From contig CACYYM010000001.1 of assembly GCA_902778625.1 (NCBI GenBank), forward strand, positions 146,639-210,638: DNA of 64,000 bases, in the 5' to 3' direction. The notes under the pieces are model-generated. The model did not search any database. It was not told where the DNA came from and was given only the letters and a program-made list of their open reading frames with translations. Origin of the DNA: an uncultured Bacteroidales bacterium (lineage in GTDB: Bacteria; Bacteroidota; Bacteroidia; Bacteroidales; Bacteroidaceae). Position numbers and translations under genes: made by a program. Below are positions 9,430 to 18,555 of this stretch, in pieces. Numbering within the stretch: the stretch's first letter is position 1; each line of letters begins with the position of its first letter.

Positions 9430-9512
9430 CAAATTTCCGCAGGCGGAAAATCAAACGCCGCACGCGGAAATTGCAATCCCCGCCTGCGGCGTTTGAAATC
9501 GCTCCGTGCGGA
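9430..9512. repeat. 22-bp phased GC palindrome array (family A), copy A1
   Basis: CCGCnnGCGG units start at 9437, 9458 and 9480, with a degenerate one at 9502, at spacings of 21, 22 and 22 bp. It lies in the 661-base gap before the large GLUG-like gene. The rest of that gap holds two hairpins (9166-9211) and a promoter (9736-9743); I see no gene in it. Confidence 0.8.
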
Positions 9513-9735
9513 AATGCCAAATTCGGCGTTTCGGGAGCCATTTTTCCGCGTTTTCCATCCACTCCGAAAGTAGCAGAAAGTAAGCAAAGCAAAAGAAAAA
9601 GTTTCTTTTTGTCAAATTCGCCAAATCGTTATGCTTTTTTCACTCATTTAACCACCATACGCGACAAGATACCACTATTCGTGTTAAAATGTGTTAATCC
9701 ACTTAGCTTTTTTGCGCATACACGCACTATATTTA

Positions 9736-9743
9736 TAATTTTG
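9736..9743 (+). promoter_or_regulatory. Promoter for the large GLUG-like gene (TAATTTTG)
   Basis: TAATTTTG fits the -7 consensus, and a TTTG at 9711-9714 sits 21 bases upstream, the spacing expected for the Bacteroidetes -33 element. The leader is about 45 bases. Confidence 0.6.
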
Positions 9744-9791
9744 TGTGGGAAAATTCATCAAAACCCTATATTAATTCTAAAACTAACTAAC

Positions 9792-12700
9792 ATGAAACAA
9801 AAACTCTACTCGCTCTTCCTGACTGCCTTGCTGGGCATGATGGGAATGACGGTATGGGCGCAGGAACTGACCACCACGGAAATCGACGGCGTCACATACT
9901 ACGAGATTGGCAACGCCGACCAGCTCCTTGCGTTTGCACAGCTGGTAAACGGTGACCCGGACAACGGAATCGCTGGTCAGGGCGATGCCAACGCCTTGCT
10001 TACGGCCGACATCAACATGGCCGAAGTGCTCTGGGAGGCTGCCATCGGCACCGAAGCAAGCCCCTTCACGGGTATCTTCGACGGACAAGGGCACAACATC
10101 ACTGCCTTCGAGGCAACCAGCGTGGGACGTGGCGGACTGATTGGTGCAGCAAGCGACGCCACCATCAAGAACTTCAGCATCGACGGCTCGCTCGAAGTGA
10201 CAGCCGGCGAAGGCTCAGGCGTCATCGGTTTAGCCAGCGGCTCTGAACCCGCCAAGGGATGTCGCATCACCAACGTCCACTCTTCCCTGGACATCACCGT
10301 ATCAGAAGCAGGCTGCTCCCACGTAGGTGGTGTGGTTGGTTCCGCAGCCTACAACAACGACATCCGCAACTGTACCTTCTCAGGCACAATGTCAGTAGTC
10401 GAAGGCAACCACAACTGCTTCGGCGGCATCGCAGGCTACATGGCCTCGGACAGCATCCTGTATTGCGCCAACTATGGCGAGATATCCTTCGCGACCACCA
10501 ATGCATACTGCGGCGGCATCACAGGTTACATGAACAATACAGAAGGCACAGTGAAGGGCTGCCTCAACATGGGCACCATTACCTTCACCGGTGAAGGTAA
10601 TGCCGACTACGGCGGCGCAATCATCGGCCGCATGAGAAACCACACACCTTCCCAAATAAGCAACAACTGCTGGCTCGAAGGCACAGGCAAGACCGGCACA
10701 GGCGAGAACAGCGTACCCACGACACGCAGCATCAACATGGACGAACTGTCATCGGGCGAGATATGCTACTACCTCAACGGTAACCAAGAGGAAATCGGTT
10801 GGTATCAGACATTGCCCGCAGACCAACAACCCACACTCGACGCAACTCACGCGCAAGTTTACCTGAATGGACGCAAGCACTGCAACGGCGAACTCTATGA
10901 GGGTTATACATATTCCAACGAGTGGATCGAAATCATCCAGGACGAGCACAACATGGTCAACGGAGTCTGCGACTATTGCGGTTACTATGACGAAGAAGCC
11001 ATCGCAGCCACAATGGTTCTCAACGAAGAGGGCTTCTACGAGATTGGCAACGCGCCTCAGCTCATGTGGTTCGCAAAGTATGTCAACGATAATCACCCCG
11101 ATGCCAGTGCAATCCTGACTGCCGACATCGACCTCGCAAAGATTCTCAGCAACAAGACTTGGACTCCTATCGGAACTGACTACACAGGAACATTCGACGG
11201 AAAGGGCTACACTATCTCCAACCTCAACTCCACCTCGAATTGTGACTACTATGGCTTGTTCGGCAAACTTGCTGGCGGCGCAATCATCAAGAACTTCACC
11301 ATCACTGGCGACATCCTCAGCCTTAACCAATACGTCGGCGTTATCGGCGGCGGTGGCGGCGGCACCATCAACGTCAGCGACATCCACAGCTACCTGAACA
11401 TCACTTGCTCCAAGTCAAGACACGCCGGCATCTTTGGCTTCCAAAGCAGCACCGGCACCATCAACATCGACCGTTGCTGGTACTCCGGCACGCTTGATGC
11501 AGGCACAACAGTCGGCAACTTGGGCGGCATCATGGCGCTCACACAAAACAGCACTAGCGCATACGTCAACATCACTGACTGCCTCTTCGATGGCACAATC
11601 CTGGACGATGGCGGTTCAAACGCTGGCGGCATACTTGGCTATGCCAACAGAACAAGAGTTACCATTAAGAACTGCTTGTCCGTTGGTACCGTGATTGCAC
11701 CCAACCCAAGCCCCTTCATCGGCCAGCTCAATGCCAGCAACTCAAAATGGGCAGGCAATAACTACTACACCACCGCAGGCGAACTCGTAGGTCTCCCGGG
11801 AAGCGGCGTCACAGTAAGTGGCCCAGAACCTCAAGCTGCAAGCGAAAGCGAACTTGAAAGCGGTGAGATTTGCTGGGAACTGAACGAAGAGAAATTCATC
11901 GACGCTGCTTGGCGTCAGACTCTCGAAGTTGATCCTTATCCTCAGCCAAAGGGCGAAGGTGACTACGTCTACTACTTCACCGCCGGCTACGAAAACATCA
12001 ACAGCGAAAACATCTCTACTCTGATTAGCGACCTGAGCGCAGAAGAGACAGAGTTCATCGAGGACGAAGACCTGATTGCTTACCAGGCATTGATCGACGC
12101 ATACAAGGCAGAGATTGAATCTTGGGAGAACTACACAGACATCGATGAGTTCCTCGAAGCTTATCAGGCAGCAGCCGAAATCAAGGAAGACATCATGGAG
12201 TCTGTTGCCAAATACGAGGCATACGTTCAGGCTTGCGAGGCTGCAGCTGCAGAAATCGACGAGAACGGCCTCTCTGGCGAGACGACAGACATCCTCCTCA
12301 CCTATCTCGAGGATAATACCATCGAGGCAGGCGACGAGACTTACCCCAACGGCAGCTACGGCTACATCATGGATACGCGCAATTTGGACAACGACGCTCT
12401 CGATGCCGAGATTGCCTTCGTCAACCAAATGCTCGAAGCAGCTGTTGCAGCCGACGGCATCTTTGCCGGCAACGACGTGTCCCGCCTCTTCATCAACACC
12501 TCGTTTGCTGAAGCATTCGAAGGCTGGACAGTAGAGAACGAGGAGAGCGTTACCATGTCATACGGCGGCACAACTGATGTGATGCATATCGTGCGTGGAG
12601 GTGGCAACGGCGCATTCAAAGTCTATCAGACCGTAAACAATCTGCCGAATGGTATCTACATGACGGCAACCAACGCCATGTTCCGCGCAAGTTCTGACGT

Positions 12701-14648
12701 TTACCTGAACTTCTACGCTGGTCAAGTATACATAAACGACATCGTGAACTACGTCATGACTCCCGGCGAGGATGTCATTCCCGAGGACGAAGCCGAGGAT
12801 GGCGTCAACTGCCTCATCAGCGCCGACACTCAATACGATGATGGAATTGTATTCGGCTACACACCCAACAACATGAATGGCAGTTCCTACGCATTCAACG
12901 CAGGTCGCTACAAGAACTTCTGTGCAACAGAGGTTACCGACGGCACACTGACCATCGGTGTTCGCAATCTTAGCAACGGTCTGGCCAGCCAGTGGATGCC
13001 TTTCAGCAACATCCATGTCTACTACCTCGGCACAGCAGAAGAGGCCGACGAGCGCCTCACGGAAGTCCTCGCTGGCTACGCTCAACGCGCTCAAACCATT
13101 GTTGAATTCGAATCGGACTACGAAGAGTATGCCACATATCCCAACATGTATGAGGGACTGAGGACACAACTGGAGGAAACTATCGAGAAGGCAACAGCAA
13201 TCATCGATGACGATGGTGCAGAAGAAGTAGAGGAAAGCAAGCTGGAACTCATCAGCATCTTCTCTGCCCTCTTCAACGAAGTATATGCTTGCCGCATGGC
13301 TTACATCGAAATGTGCGCTACCGCCAACGGTCTCTACGACTTCCTCAACGCACTGGATGCAGCAGGTTTGATTTCAGACGCCGACTACAATCTCTGGGAT
13401 GGAAAGATTCAGGATGCTCTGGCATATTCTGAAACTGGTGAGATTACAACAGAAGAGGCCATTGCCATCACACAGGAGTTGAAGGAATGCGAGTTTGCAC
13501 TCCAGGTTGTTGACGGCGTTTATCAACTGGCAAGTGCAAGAGACTTGCTGCTCTTCGGCACACTTGTCAACACCGGTCAGACCAGTCTGAATGCTGTCAT
13601 GACAAATGACATCGACATGAGCGAGTTGGAATACTTCGATCCTATTGGCAACAGCAGCACTCCCTACACTGGCACATTCGACGGTCAGGGCTACTCCATC
13701 AAGAACTTCGTATATGTGGCTGCCGGTGACAACAATGGACTGTTCGGTTGCATCGACGGCAGTGCTCAAGTCAAGAACTTCCGCATCAGCGGTTCGCTGA
13801 CGTCAGACGGCTACACATACAACGGCGTGATTGGTCAGGCAGAAGGCAACTCAGTAATCAGCGGCATCTATAGCAACATGAGTATCAACGTCTCCAACAA
13901 GAACGCACATAGTGGCGGTATCGTAGGCGGCATGACCACAGGAAGCAAGATGGAAATTCACAATTGCGAATATGCAGGCACGTTTACACACAGCGGTCAA
14001 GGTGACTGCCAGGCAGGCATCTGCGGATACACTTACGGCGGTGGCATCTTCAACTGCGTCTTCAGCGGTACTATCATCGGACAGAGCTCGAAGTATGGTG
14101 GCATCCTCGGCTATTGCAAGGTTCCTGGCTTCAAAGGCGTTCAGAACTGTCTGTGCGTAGGTAAGATTATCGCCAACGAAGGCTGCACCACTGCTGCTGC
14201 AATCATTGCAAACTGGAATGGTGCCAACACAACAGCTGTGAAGAATAACTACTACCGCTTCCAGCCGGGTTCTACCACAACTATCGCCATCGGCAACAAG
14301 ACATCAAGTTGTGAAGCTCCTACCGAGGTGACCGAGAAGCAGCTGATGAGCGGCGAGGTTTGCTACAAGCTCAACGGATCTCAGTCTGTTATCAACTGGT
14401 ACCAGAACATCAACGAAGACTCTTATCCCGTTCCGTTCGAGAATCGCGAGCAAGTGTTCTACAACGAAACTGAGGACTTCTACTACAACCTCATCAACGA
14501 TGTCGTAGTAGGTATCGGTTCTGTCAAGAGCGAAGAGCCGAAGGTTGAGACCGTCATGACTGGCATCTTCAACCTCGCCGGTCAGCGTCTCGAGAAGCTG
14601 CAGAAGGGCATCAACATCGTGAACGGCAAGAAAGTGCTCGTTAAGTAA
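9792..14648 (+). CDS. Large secreted GLUG-like beta-helix repeat protein
   Basis: I chose the ATG at 9792 because it opens a signal peptide (MKQKLYSLFLTALLG...WAQE) behind a good promoter; the frame stays open upstream only through a repeat array. The 1618-residue protein has three beta-helix blocks beginning with a FDGxG motif near residues 90, 465 and 1293, each followed by repeated GGIxGY segments. Between them lie acidic helical linkers (about 740-830 and 1080-1230) and a jelly-roll-like region (about 897-1070, starting FINTSFAEAFEGW) that could bind carbohydrate. The C-terminus FNLAGQRLEKLQKGI...VNGKK matches the end of the EEP-GLUG protein. Probably a surface adhesin or glycan-binding protein; no catalytic motif is seen. 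Confidence 0.82.
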   Translation: MKQKLYSLFLTALLGMMGMTVWAQELTTTEIDGVTYYEIGNADQLLAFAQLVNGDPDNGIAGQGDANALLTADINMAEVLWEAAIGTEASPFTGIFDGQGHNITAFEATSVGRGGLIGAASDATIKNFSIDGSLEVTAGEGSGVIGLASGSEPAKGCRITNVHSSLDITVSEAGCSHVGGVVGSAAYNNDIRNCTFSGTMSVVEGNHNCFGGIAGYMASDSILYCANYGEISFATTNAYCGGITGYMNNTEGTVKGCLNMGTITFTGEGNADYGGAIIGRMRNHTPSQISNNCWLEGTGKTGTGENSVPTTRSINMDELSSGEICYYLNGNQEEIGWYQTLPADQQPTLDATHAQVYLNGRKHCNGELYEGYTYSNEWIEIIQDEHNMVNGVCDYCGYYDEEAIAATMVLNEEGFYEIGNAPQLMWFAKYVNDNHPDASAILTADIDLAKILSNKTWTPIGTDYTGTFDGKGYTISNLNSTSNCDYYGLFGKLAGGAIIKNFTITGDILSLNQYVGVIGGGGGGTINVSDIHSYLNITCSKSRHAGIFGFQSSTGTINIDRCWYSGTLDAGTTVGNLGGIMALTQNSTSAYVNITDCLFDGTILDDGGSNAGGILGYANRTRVTIKNCLSVGTVIAPNPSPFIGQLNASNSKWAGNNYYTTAGELVGLPGSGVTVSGPEPQAASESELESGEICWELNEEKFIDAAWRQTLEVDPYPQPKGEGDYVYYFTAGYENINSENISTLISDLSAEETEFIEDEDLIAYQALIDAYKAEIESWENYTDIDEFLEAYQAAAEIKEDIMESVAKYEAYVQACEAAAAEIDENGLSGETTDILLTYLEDNTIEAGDETYPNGSYGYIMDTRNLDNDALDAEIAFVNQMLEAAVAADGIFAGNDVSRLFINTSFAEAFEGWTVENEESVTMSYGGTTDVMHIVRGGGNGAFKVYQTVNNLPNGIYMTATNAMFRASSDVYLNFYAGQVYINDIVNYVMTPGEDVIPEDEAEDGVNCLISADTQYDDGIVFGYTPNNMNGSSYAFNAGRYKNFCATEVTDGTLTIGVRNLSNGLASQWMPFSNIHVYYLGTAEEADERLTEVLAGYAQRAQTIVEFESDYEEYATYPNMYEGLRTQLEETIEKATAIIDDDGAEEVEESKLELISIFSALFNEVYACRMAYIEMCATANGLYDFLNALDAAGLISDADYNLWDGKIQDALAYSETGEITTEEAIAITQELKECEFALQVVDGVYQLASARDLLLFGTLVNTGQTSLNAVMTNDIDMSELEYFDPIGNSSTPYTGTFDGQGYSIKNFVYVAAGDNNGLFGCIDGSAQVKNFRISGSLTSDGYTYNGVIGQAEGNSVISGIYSNMSINVSNKNAHSGGIVGGMTTGSKMEIHNCEYAGTFTHSGQGDCQAGICGYTYGGGIFNCVFSGTIIGQSSKYGGILGYCKVPGFKGVQNCLCVGKIIANEGCTTAAAIIANWNGANTTAVKNNYYRFQPGSTTTIAIGNKTSSCEAPTEVTEKQLMSGEVCYKLNGSQSVINWYQNINEDSYPVPFENREQVFYNETEDFYYNLINDVVVGIGSVKSEEPKVETVMTGIFNLAGQRLEKLQKGINIVNGKKVLVK

Positions 14649-14685
14649 CTGCACATTATATTATATAAATAATGTATAAGAAGCG

Positions 14686-14717
14686 AGGGGGCTCCGTCCG
14701 AAAGGGCAGAGCCCCCT
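14686..14717 (+). terminator. Terminator after the large GLUG-like gene
   Basis: A 9-bp stem AGGGGGCTC/GAGCCCCCT with a 14-base loop is followed by a T-rich but interrupted tail. It lies 37 bases after the stop codon. Confidence 0.65.
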
Positions 14718-14774
14718 TACTTTGTCTTGTGGAAGTTTTTCGTGCCTCGATTTCCTATCTTCGATAAAATGTTG

Positions 14775-14782
14775 TATCTTTG
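14775..14782 (+). promoter_or_regulatory. -7 promoter element (TATCTTTG) for the GH2 gene
   Basis: TATCTTTG lies 32 bases before the ATG at 14815 and after the upstream terminator. It supports that start over the longer open frame beginning at 14722. Confidence 0.6.
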
Positions 14783-14814
14783 CACCATCAACATCACAAA
14801 AAAGTATTAATAAG

Positions 14815-16674
14815 ATGAAAAGATTGTTTCTTTCGCTCCTGCTGCTGTATATGGCATGCGGAGCTTGGGCATTGCCCAGGGCTGAGTATCCTCGCCCTCA
14901 GTTTGAACGCCAAGACTGGCTTAACCTCAATGGCGACTGGACCTACACATTCGACTTTGTAGGCTCGGGCATGGAGAAGCGCCTCTTCGAGAGCAAGGGC
15001 TTCCAGGGCAAGATTACCGTGCCCTTCTGCCCCGAGAGCAAGCTCAGTGGCGTCGGCTACACGGACTTTATCAACAACATCTGGTACCAGCGCGACATCC
15101 AAATGCCGCAAGCATGGGCTGGCCGCAACATCATGCTGAACTTCGGAGCCGTCTATTACAACAGCGAAGTCTTCATCGACGGACGCCTGGCTGGACGCCA
15201 CTTCGGCGGCAGCACTTCTTTTGCCATAGATGTAACGAAGTTCCTTGCCGACGGTAAGCAGCATTCGCTCGTCGTACATGCCTACAGCGACACGCGCACT
15301 ACAAAGCAGCCCGCAGGCAAGCAAAACGTCCGCCTCAACCAGTTCGAGTGCATGTACACTCGCACCACAGGCATCTGGCAGACGGTATGGATGGAGCCGG
15401 TCGACGAGAACGCACTTCTGCGCGCCCAAGTCATCACGGACATCGACCAGAGTCAGGTCGTCCTGCACCCCACATTCTATCGCGAGTCTAGCGGCACGCT
15501 GACCGTCACCCTGAGCGACGCAGGGAAGGTGGTCGCCACGAAGACTGTCAAGGCTCAGAACAACTCCACCATCGTGCTGCCTGTCAAGAAGCAGAAGCTG
15601 TGGAGCCCGGAAAGTCCCTTCCTCTACGACCTCACCTACGACGTAAAAGACGCCTCGGGCAAGGTCATCGACCACGTCAACAGCTACGTAGGAATGCGCA
15701 AGATACACGTCGAGGGCAACAAAACGTACCTCAACAACGAACCTTTCTACCAGCGCCTCGTCCTCGATCAGGGCTTCTATCCCGATGGCATCTGGACGGC
15801 ACCGACTGACGAAGCCCTGCGCCATGACATCGAACTCTCAATGGCTGCAGGCTTCAACGGCGCACGACTCCACCAGAAAGTCTTCGAGGAGCGTTTCCAC
15901 TACTGGGCCGACAAGCTGGGTTACATCACTTGGGGCGAAGCACCCTCCTGGGGCATGAACGCCAACGACCCGGAGGTGGCACGCAACTTCCTCACCGAAT
16001 GGACCGAAGAGATTGTGCGCGACCGCAACCATCCGAGCATCGTGACATGGACGCCCATGAATGAGGAATGGTGGCCCGACAGGGTGCAGTTCCCGCGCTT
16101 CGTGAGCGATGTCTATGACCTGAGCAAGGCGCTCGATCCCACCCGACCCGTCTGCGACGTCAGCGGCGGCGTGCACATCAAGACGGACATCTGGACAACG
16201 CACAACTACGAGCAGGACCCGAAGAAACTCAAGGAAGCCATTTTCAACGGACAGCGTTGGTTCCAAACGCCCAACGAATACCCGGGCATCCCTCGCACGA
16301 ACGTCGGTTTCAACCGCCCAACAGATAACGAGGTCTACGACTTCCCACGCTACGAGAAAGCCGACAAGCCGTATCTTCTCGACGAGTTCGGCGGCATCAA
16401 ATGGGTGAAGGGACAAGACCAACAGACAGGCAACTCGAATGCCTCCTGGGGCTACGGCGAGCCGCCACACTCCCTCGAGGAATTCTACACACGCCTCGAA
16501 GGCCAGGTCGATGCACTGATGGAGATTGCCGACAACGTCTGGGGCTACACCTACACGCAACTCACCGACGTCGAGCAAGAGCAGAACGGCATCTATTTCT
16601 ACGACCGCTCCTCGAAATTCGACATGGCTAGAATCAAGGCCATCTTCTCGAAAAAACCCGCTTCCAGCAAGTGA
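14815..16674 (+). CDS. Glycoside hydrolase family 2 (beta-galactosidase/beta-glucuronidase type)
   Basis: A 619-residue secreted GH2 enzyme with signal peptide MKRLFLSLLLLYMACGAWA. The domain order is a sugar-binding jelly roll (about 25-170, with the typical QDWLNLNGDW and IWYQRDI), an immunoglobulin-like domain (about 190-285) and a TIM barrel (about 290-590). In the barrel, WTPMNEEWWPD near residue 415 supplies the acid/base Glu and LLDEFGG near residue 522 the nucleophile Glu. The length lacks the extra C-terminal domains of long beta-galactosidases. It probably removes a terminal beta-linked sugar in the periplasm. It has its own promoter and stands near GH105 and a second GH2, suggesting plant cell wall glycans as substrate. 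Confidence 0.88.
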   Translation: MKRLFLSLLLLYMACGAWALPRAEYPRPQFERQDWLNLNGDWTYTFDFVGSGMEKRLFESKGFQGKITVPFCPESKLSGVGYTDFINNIWYQRDIQMPQAWAGRNIMLNFGAVYYNSEVFIDGRLAGRHFGGSTSFAIDVTKFLADGKQHSLVVHAYSDTRTTKQPAGKQNVRLNQFECMYTRTTGIWQTVWMEPVDENALLRAQVITDIDQSQVVLHPTFYRESSGTLTVTLSDAGKVVATKTVKAQNNSTIVLPVKKQKLWSPESPFLYDLTYDVKDASGKVIDHVNSYVGMRKIHVEGNKTYLNNEPFYQRLVLDQGFYPDGIWTAPTDEALRHDIELSMAAGFNGARLHQKVFEERFHYWADKLGYITWGEAPSWGMNANDPEVARNFLTEWTEEIVRDRNHPSIVTWTPMNEEWWPDRVQFPRFVSDVYDLSKALDPTRPVCDVSGGVHIKTDIWTTHNYEQDPKKLKEAIFNGQRWFQTPNEYPGIPRTNVGFNRPTDNEVYDFPRYEKADKPYLLDEFGGIKWVKGQDQQTGNSNASWGYGEPPHSLEEFYTRLEGQVDALMEIADNVWGYTYTQLTDVEQEQNGIYFYDRSSKFDMARIKAIFSKKPASSK

Positions 16675-16682
16675 AACACCCC

Positions 16683-16840
16683 ACTCCACATGCCGGCACT
16701 TAAAACACCGCATGGGGCATTCGTTATACATACATGTATCTATAATTAAATGTACATGTATGTATAATTATAGATACATGTATGTATAATAAACCCCGCA
16801 CGCGGCGTTGAGAGACACAGCGTGCGGGGTTTGGTTTTTT
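16683..16840. repeat. Composite 22-bp phased palindrome array, copy 2 (seven units)
   Basis: Palindrome centres are at 16690.5 (CATG), 16712.5 (GC type), 16734.5, 16756.5 and 16778.5 (CATGTATG type), 16800.5 and 16822.5 (GC type). Every step is exactly 22 bp. The array fills the gap between the convergent GH2 and pyrH genes, and its last two GC units form a long hairpin. Confidence 0.85.
16791..16840. terminator. Hairpin terminator between GH2 and pyrH
   Basis: The inverted repeat AAACCCCGCACGC/GCGTGCGGGGTTT (16791-16803 with 16820-16832) is followed by six T at 16835-16840, a good intrinsic terminator for the plus strand. Its two arms are the last two units of the palindrome array. Confidence 0.65.
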
Positions 16841-16856
16841 GGCGCGCCGAAAGGGG

Positions 16857-17567
16857 TCAGTTGTGCACCAGCGTGCCGATTTCCTCGCCGTTGAGGACGC
16901 GCTTGAGGTTGCCCACGATATCCATGTTGAAGACGTAGATGGGCAGATTGTTCTGCATGCACATGGCGGTGGCGGTAATGTCCATCACCTTCAGGCCGCG
17001 CGAGATGACCTCTTCATACGTGATGTCGTGGAACTTCGTGGCAGTCGGGTCTTTCTCCGGATCAGCCGTATAGACGCCGTCCACGCGGGTGCCCTTGAGC
17101 ATGACGTCGGCCTCGATTTCGATGCCACGCAGTGAAGAACCCGTGTCCGTCGTGAAGTAAGGGCTACCGGTGCCTGCGCTGAAAATGACCACTTCGCCCT
17201 GCTTCATTGCTTCGATTGCTTTCCATTTGCCGTAGAACTCGCCGATGGGCTCCATGCGGATTGCCGTCATCACACGGTTCTTCTGTCCGACAGCGTCGAG
17301 TGCGCTGCTCAAGGCCAACGAGTTGATGACCGTCGCGCACATACCCATCTGGTCGCCCTTGACGCGATCGAAGCCCTTGCCAGCTCCCGTCAAACCGCGG
17401 AAAATATTGCCTCCACCGATGACGATACCGATTTGCACGCCCAGGTCGGCAATTTCCTTAATCTGTGTGGCATACTCATTCAGACGTTTCACGTCGATGC
17501 CGTAGCCTTGTTCGCCCATCAGACTTTCGCCCGAGAGCTTGAGAAGAATTCTCTTAAATCTTGCCAT
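16857..17567 (-). CDS. pyrH: Uridylate kinase (UMP kinase)
   Basis: It phosphorylates UMP to UDP with ATP in pyrimidine nucleotide synthesis and belongs to the amino-acid-kinase fold. At 236 residues the length is exactly that of bacterial PyrH. KRILLKLSGESLMG at the N-terminus, IVIGGGNIFRG near residue 50, SAGTGSPYFTTDT near 130 and GVYTADPEKDP near 165 are the nucleotide and UMP binding motifs. The start lies 10 bases after birA, so the two genes are probably co-transcribed from the promoter upstream of birA. Confidence 0.97.
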   Translation of the reverse strand: MARFKRILLKLSGESLMGEQGYGIDVKRLNEYATQIKEIADLGVQIGIVIGGGNIFRGLTGAGKGFDRVKGDQMGMCATVINSLALSSALDAVGQKNRVMTAIRMEPIGEFYGKWKAIEAMKQGEVVIFSAGTGSPYFTTDTGSSLRGIEIEADVMLKGTRVDGVYTADPEKDPTATKFHDITYEEVISRGLKVMDITATAMCMQNNLPIYVFNMDIVGNLKRVLNGEEIGTLVHN

Positions 17568-17577
17568 ACTGTATATA

Positions 17578-18399
17578 TTAAATAATGTAGTTAACCTCCT
17601 TGAATTCGTAGCGACGGAGCTTGCCCTCTTTGTCCAATAAGACGAGGTGTCCGGACTGCTCTACATCGATGATTTTGGCGCGAAAAACGCCCATTTCATC
17701 GCAAAATTCATGTTCCTCACCAAAGCGGTAGAGACGCTTTTTGTAAAGATTATGGAGCGATTCGAGTGCGTCATCTTTGCCCTCGTCTATCGTCGTCATA
17801 TAGTGTGTGAAGCGTTCCATGAACTGCTCCAGCACGAAGCGTCGCTCCACGTCGTGCCCCACGATGTCTGCCAGAGAGCGCGGGTTGGGGGCGTCGCTCA
17901 GGAAATGGCGCTGGTTCACATTGATGCCGATGCCAATCACAGAACGTCGAACCAGAGCGCCCTGCAGGTCGTTCTCGATGAGCATGCCCGCCACCTTGCT
18001 ATCCTCGAAGTAGATGTCGTTGGGCCACTTCACGGAAAAGCCAGGAAGCGCGGACGTCCCATCCGCATCCGCCGACGGCAATGAATTGTTGTCGGGAAGG
18101 AAGACATCAAGCGCCTCTTTGAGCGCCAAAGCCGTCGCTTCCGAGATGGCAAACATCCGACGCACAGGCAGATTGGCGGGCATCACACGGATGCTCAGCA
18201 AGAGGTTCTCGCCTCGTGCCGACTCCCAGCGGTTCGTGCCAGAGCCCCTGCCTGCCGTCTGGAACTCGGCCGTCACGAGTGTCATTCGCTGGTCGCCAGG
18301 TGTGTTGAGTTGCTTGAGGAAGCTGTTCGTAGAGCCAACCTCGTCAAGCTCCAACATGCGGAACGTGGGCGAATCGTCTAAACAGAAATGTCTCTCCAT
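17578..18399 (-). CDS. birA: Biotin--[acetyl-CoA-carboxylase] ligase
   Basis: It activates biotin with ATP and attaches it to biotin carboxyl carrier protein. GSTNSFLKQL near residue 20, the biotinyl-AMP motif TAGRGSGTNRWES near 50 and KWPNDIYFEDSKVAGML near 115 are clear. There is no N-terminal helix-turn-helix, so it is the short form without repressor activity. I chose the ATG at 18397-18399 rather than the longer frame to 18489 because a TACCTTTG promoter element lies at 18426-18433, inside the extension. Upstream of pyrH in the same operon. Confidence 0.94.
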   Translation of the reverse strand: MERHFCLDDSPTFRMLELDEVGSTNSFLKQLNTPGDQRMTLVTAEFQTAGRGSGTNRWESARGENLLLSIRVMPANLPVRRMFAISEATALALKEALDVFLPDNNSLPSADADGTSALPGFSVKWPNDIYFEDSKVAGMLIENDLQGALVRRSVIGIGINVNQRHFLSDAPNPRSLADIVGHDVERRFVLEQFMERFTHYMTTIDEGKDDALESLHNLYKKRLYRFGEEHEFCDEMGVFRAKIIDVEQSGHLVLLDKEGKLRRYEFKEVNYII

Positions 18400-18425
18400 T
18401 GTTCGCTTGCCATGATTGCATAGTG

Positions 18426-18433
18426 CAAAGGTA
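18426..18433 (-). promoter_or_regulatory. -7 promoter element (TACCTTTG) for birA-pyrH
   Basis: The minus strand reads TACCTTTG, 26 bases before the birA ATG. Confidence 0.6.
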
Positions 18434-18529
18434 GCAAACTTTTCCTTTTCCATCGGCAACACGACATGAAAAAGAGCAAAATATAACAAGTTTTTGGTCG
18501 CATCGCTTCATAATGTGCAAACTTTTCGC

Positions 18530-18537
18530 TATCTTTG
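18530..18537 (+). promoter_or_regulatory. -7 promoter element (TATCTTTG) for GH105
   Basis: TATCTTTG lies 18 bases before the ATG at 18556, which rules out the TTG at 18535 as start. Confidence 0.6.
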
Positions 18538-18555
18538 CACGAAAAATTCGGTTTT

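Noticed and set aside
9471..9791. Longer start of the large GLUG-like protein at 9471
   Set aside because: The extension translates a repeat array and the promoter region, and would bury the signal peptide at 9792.
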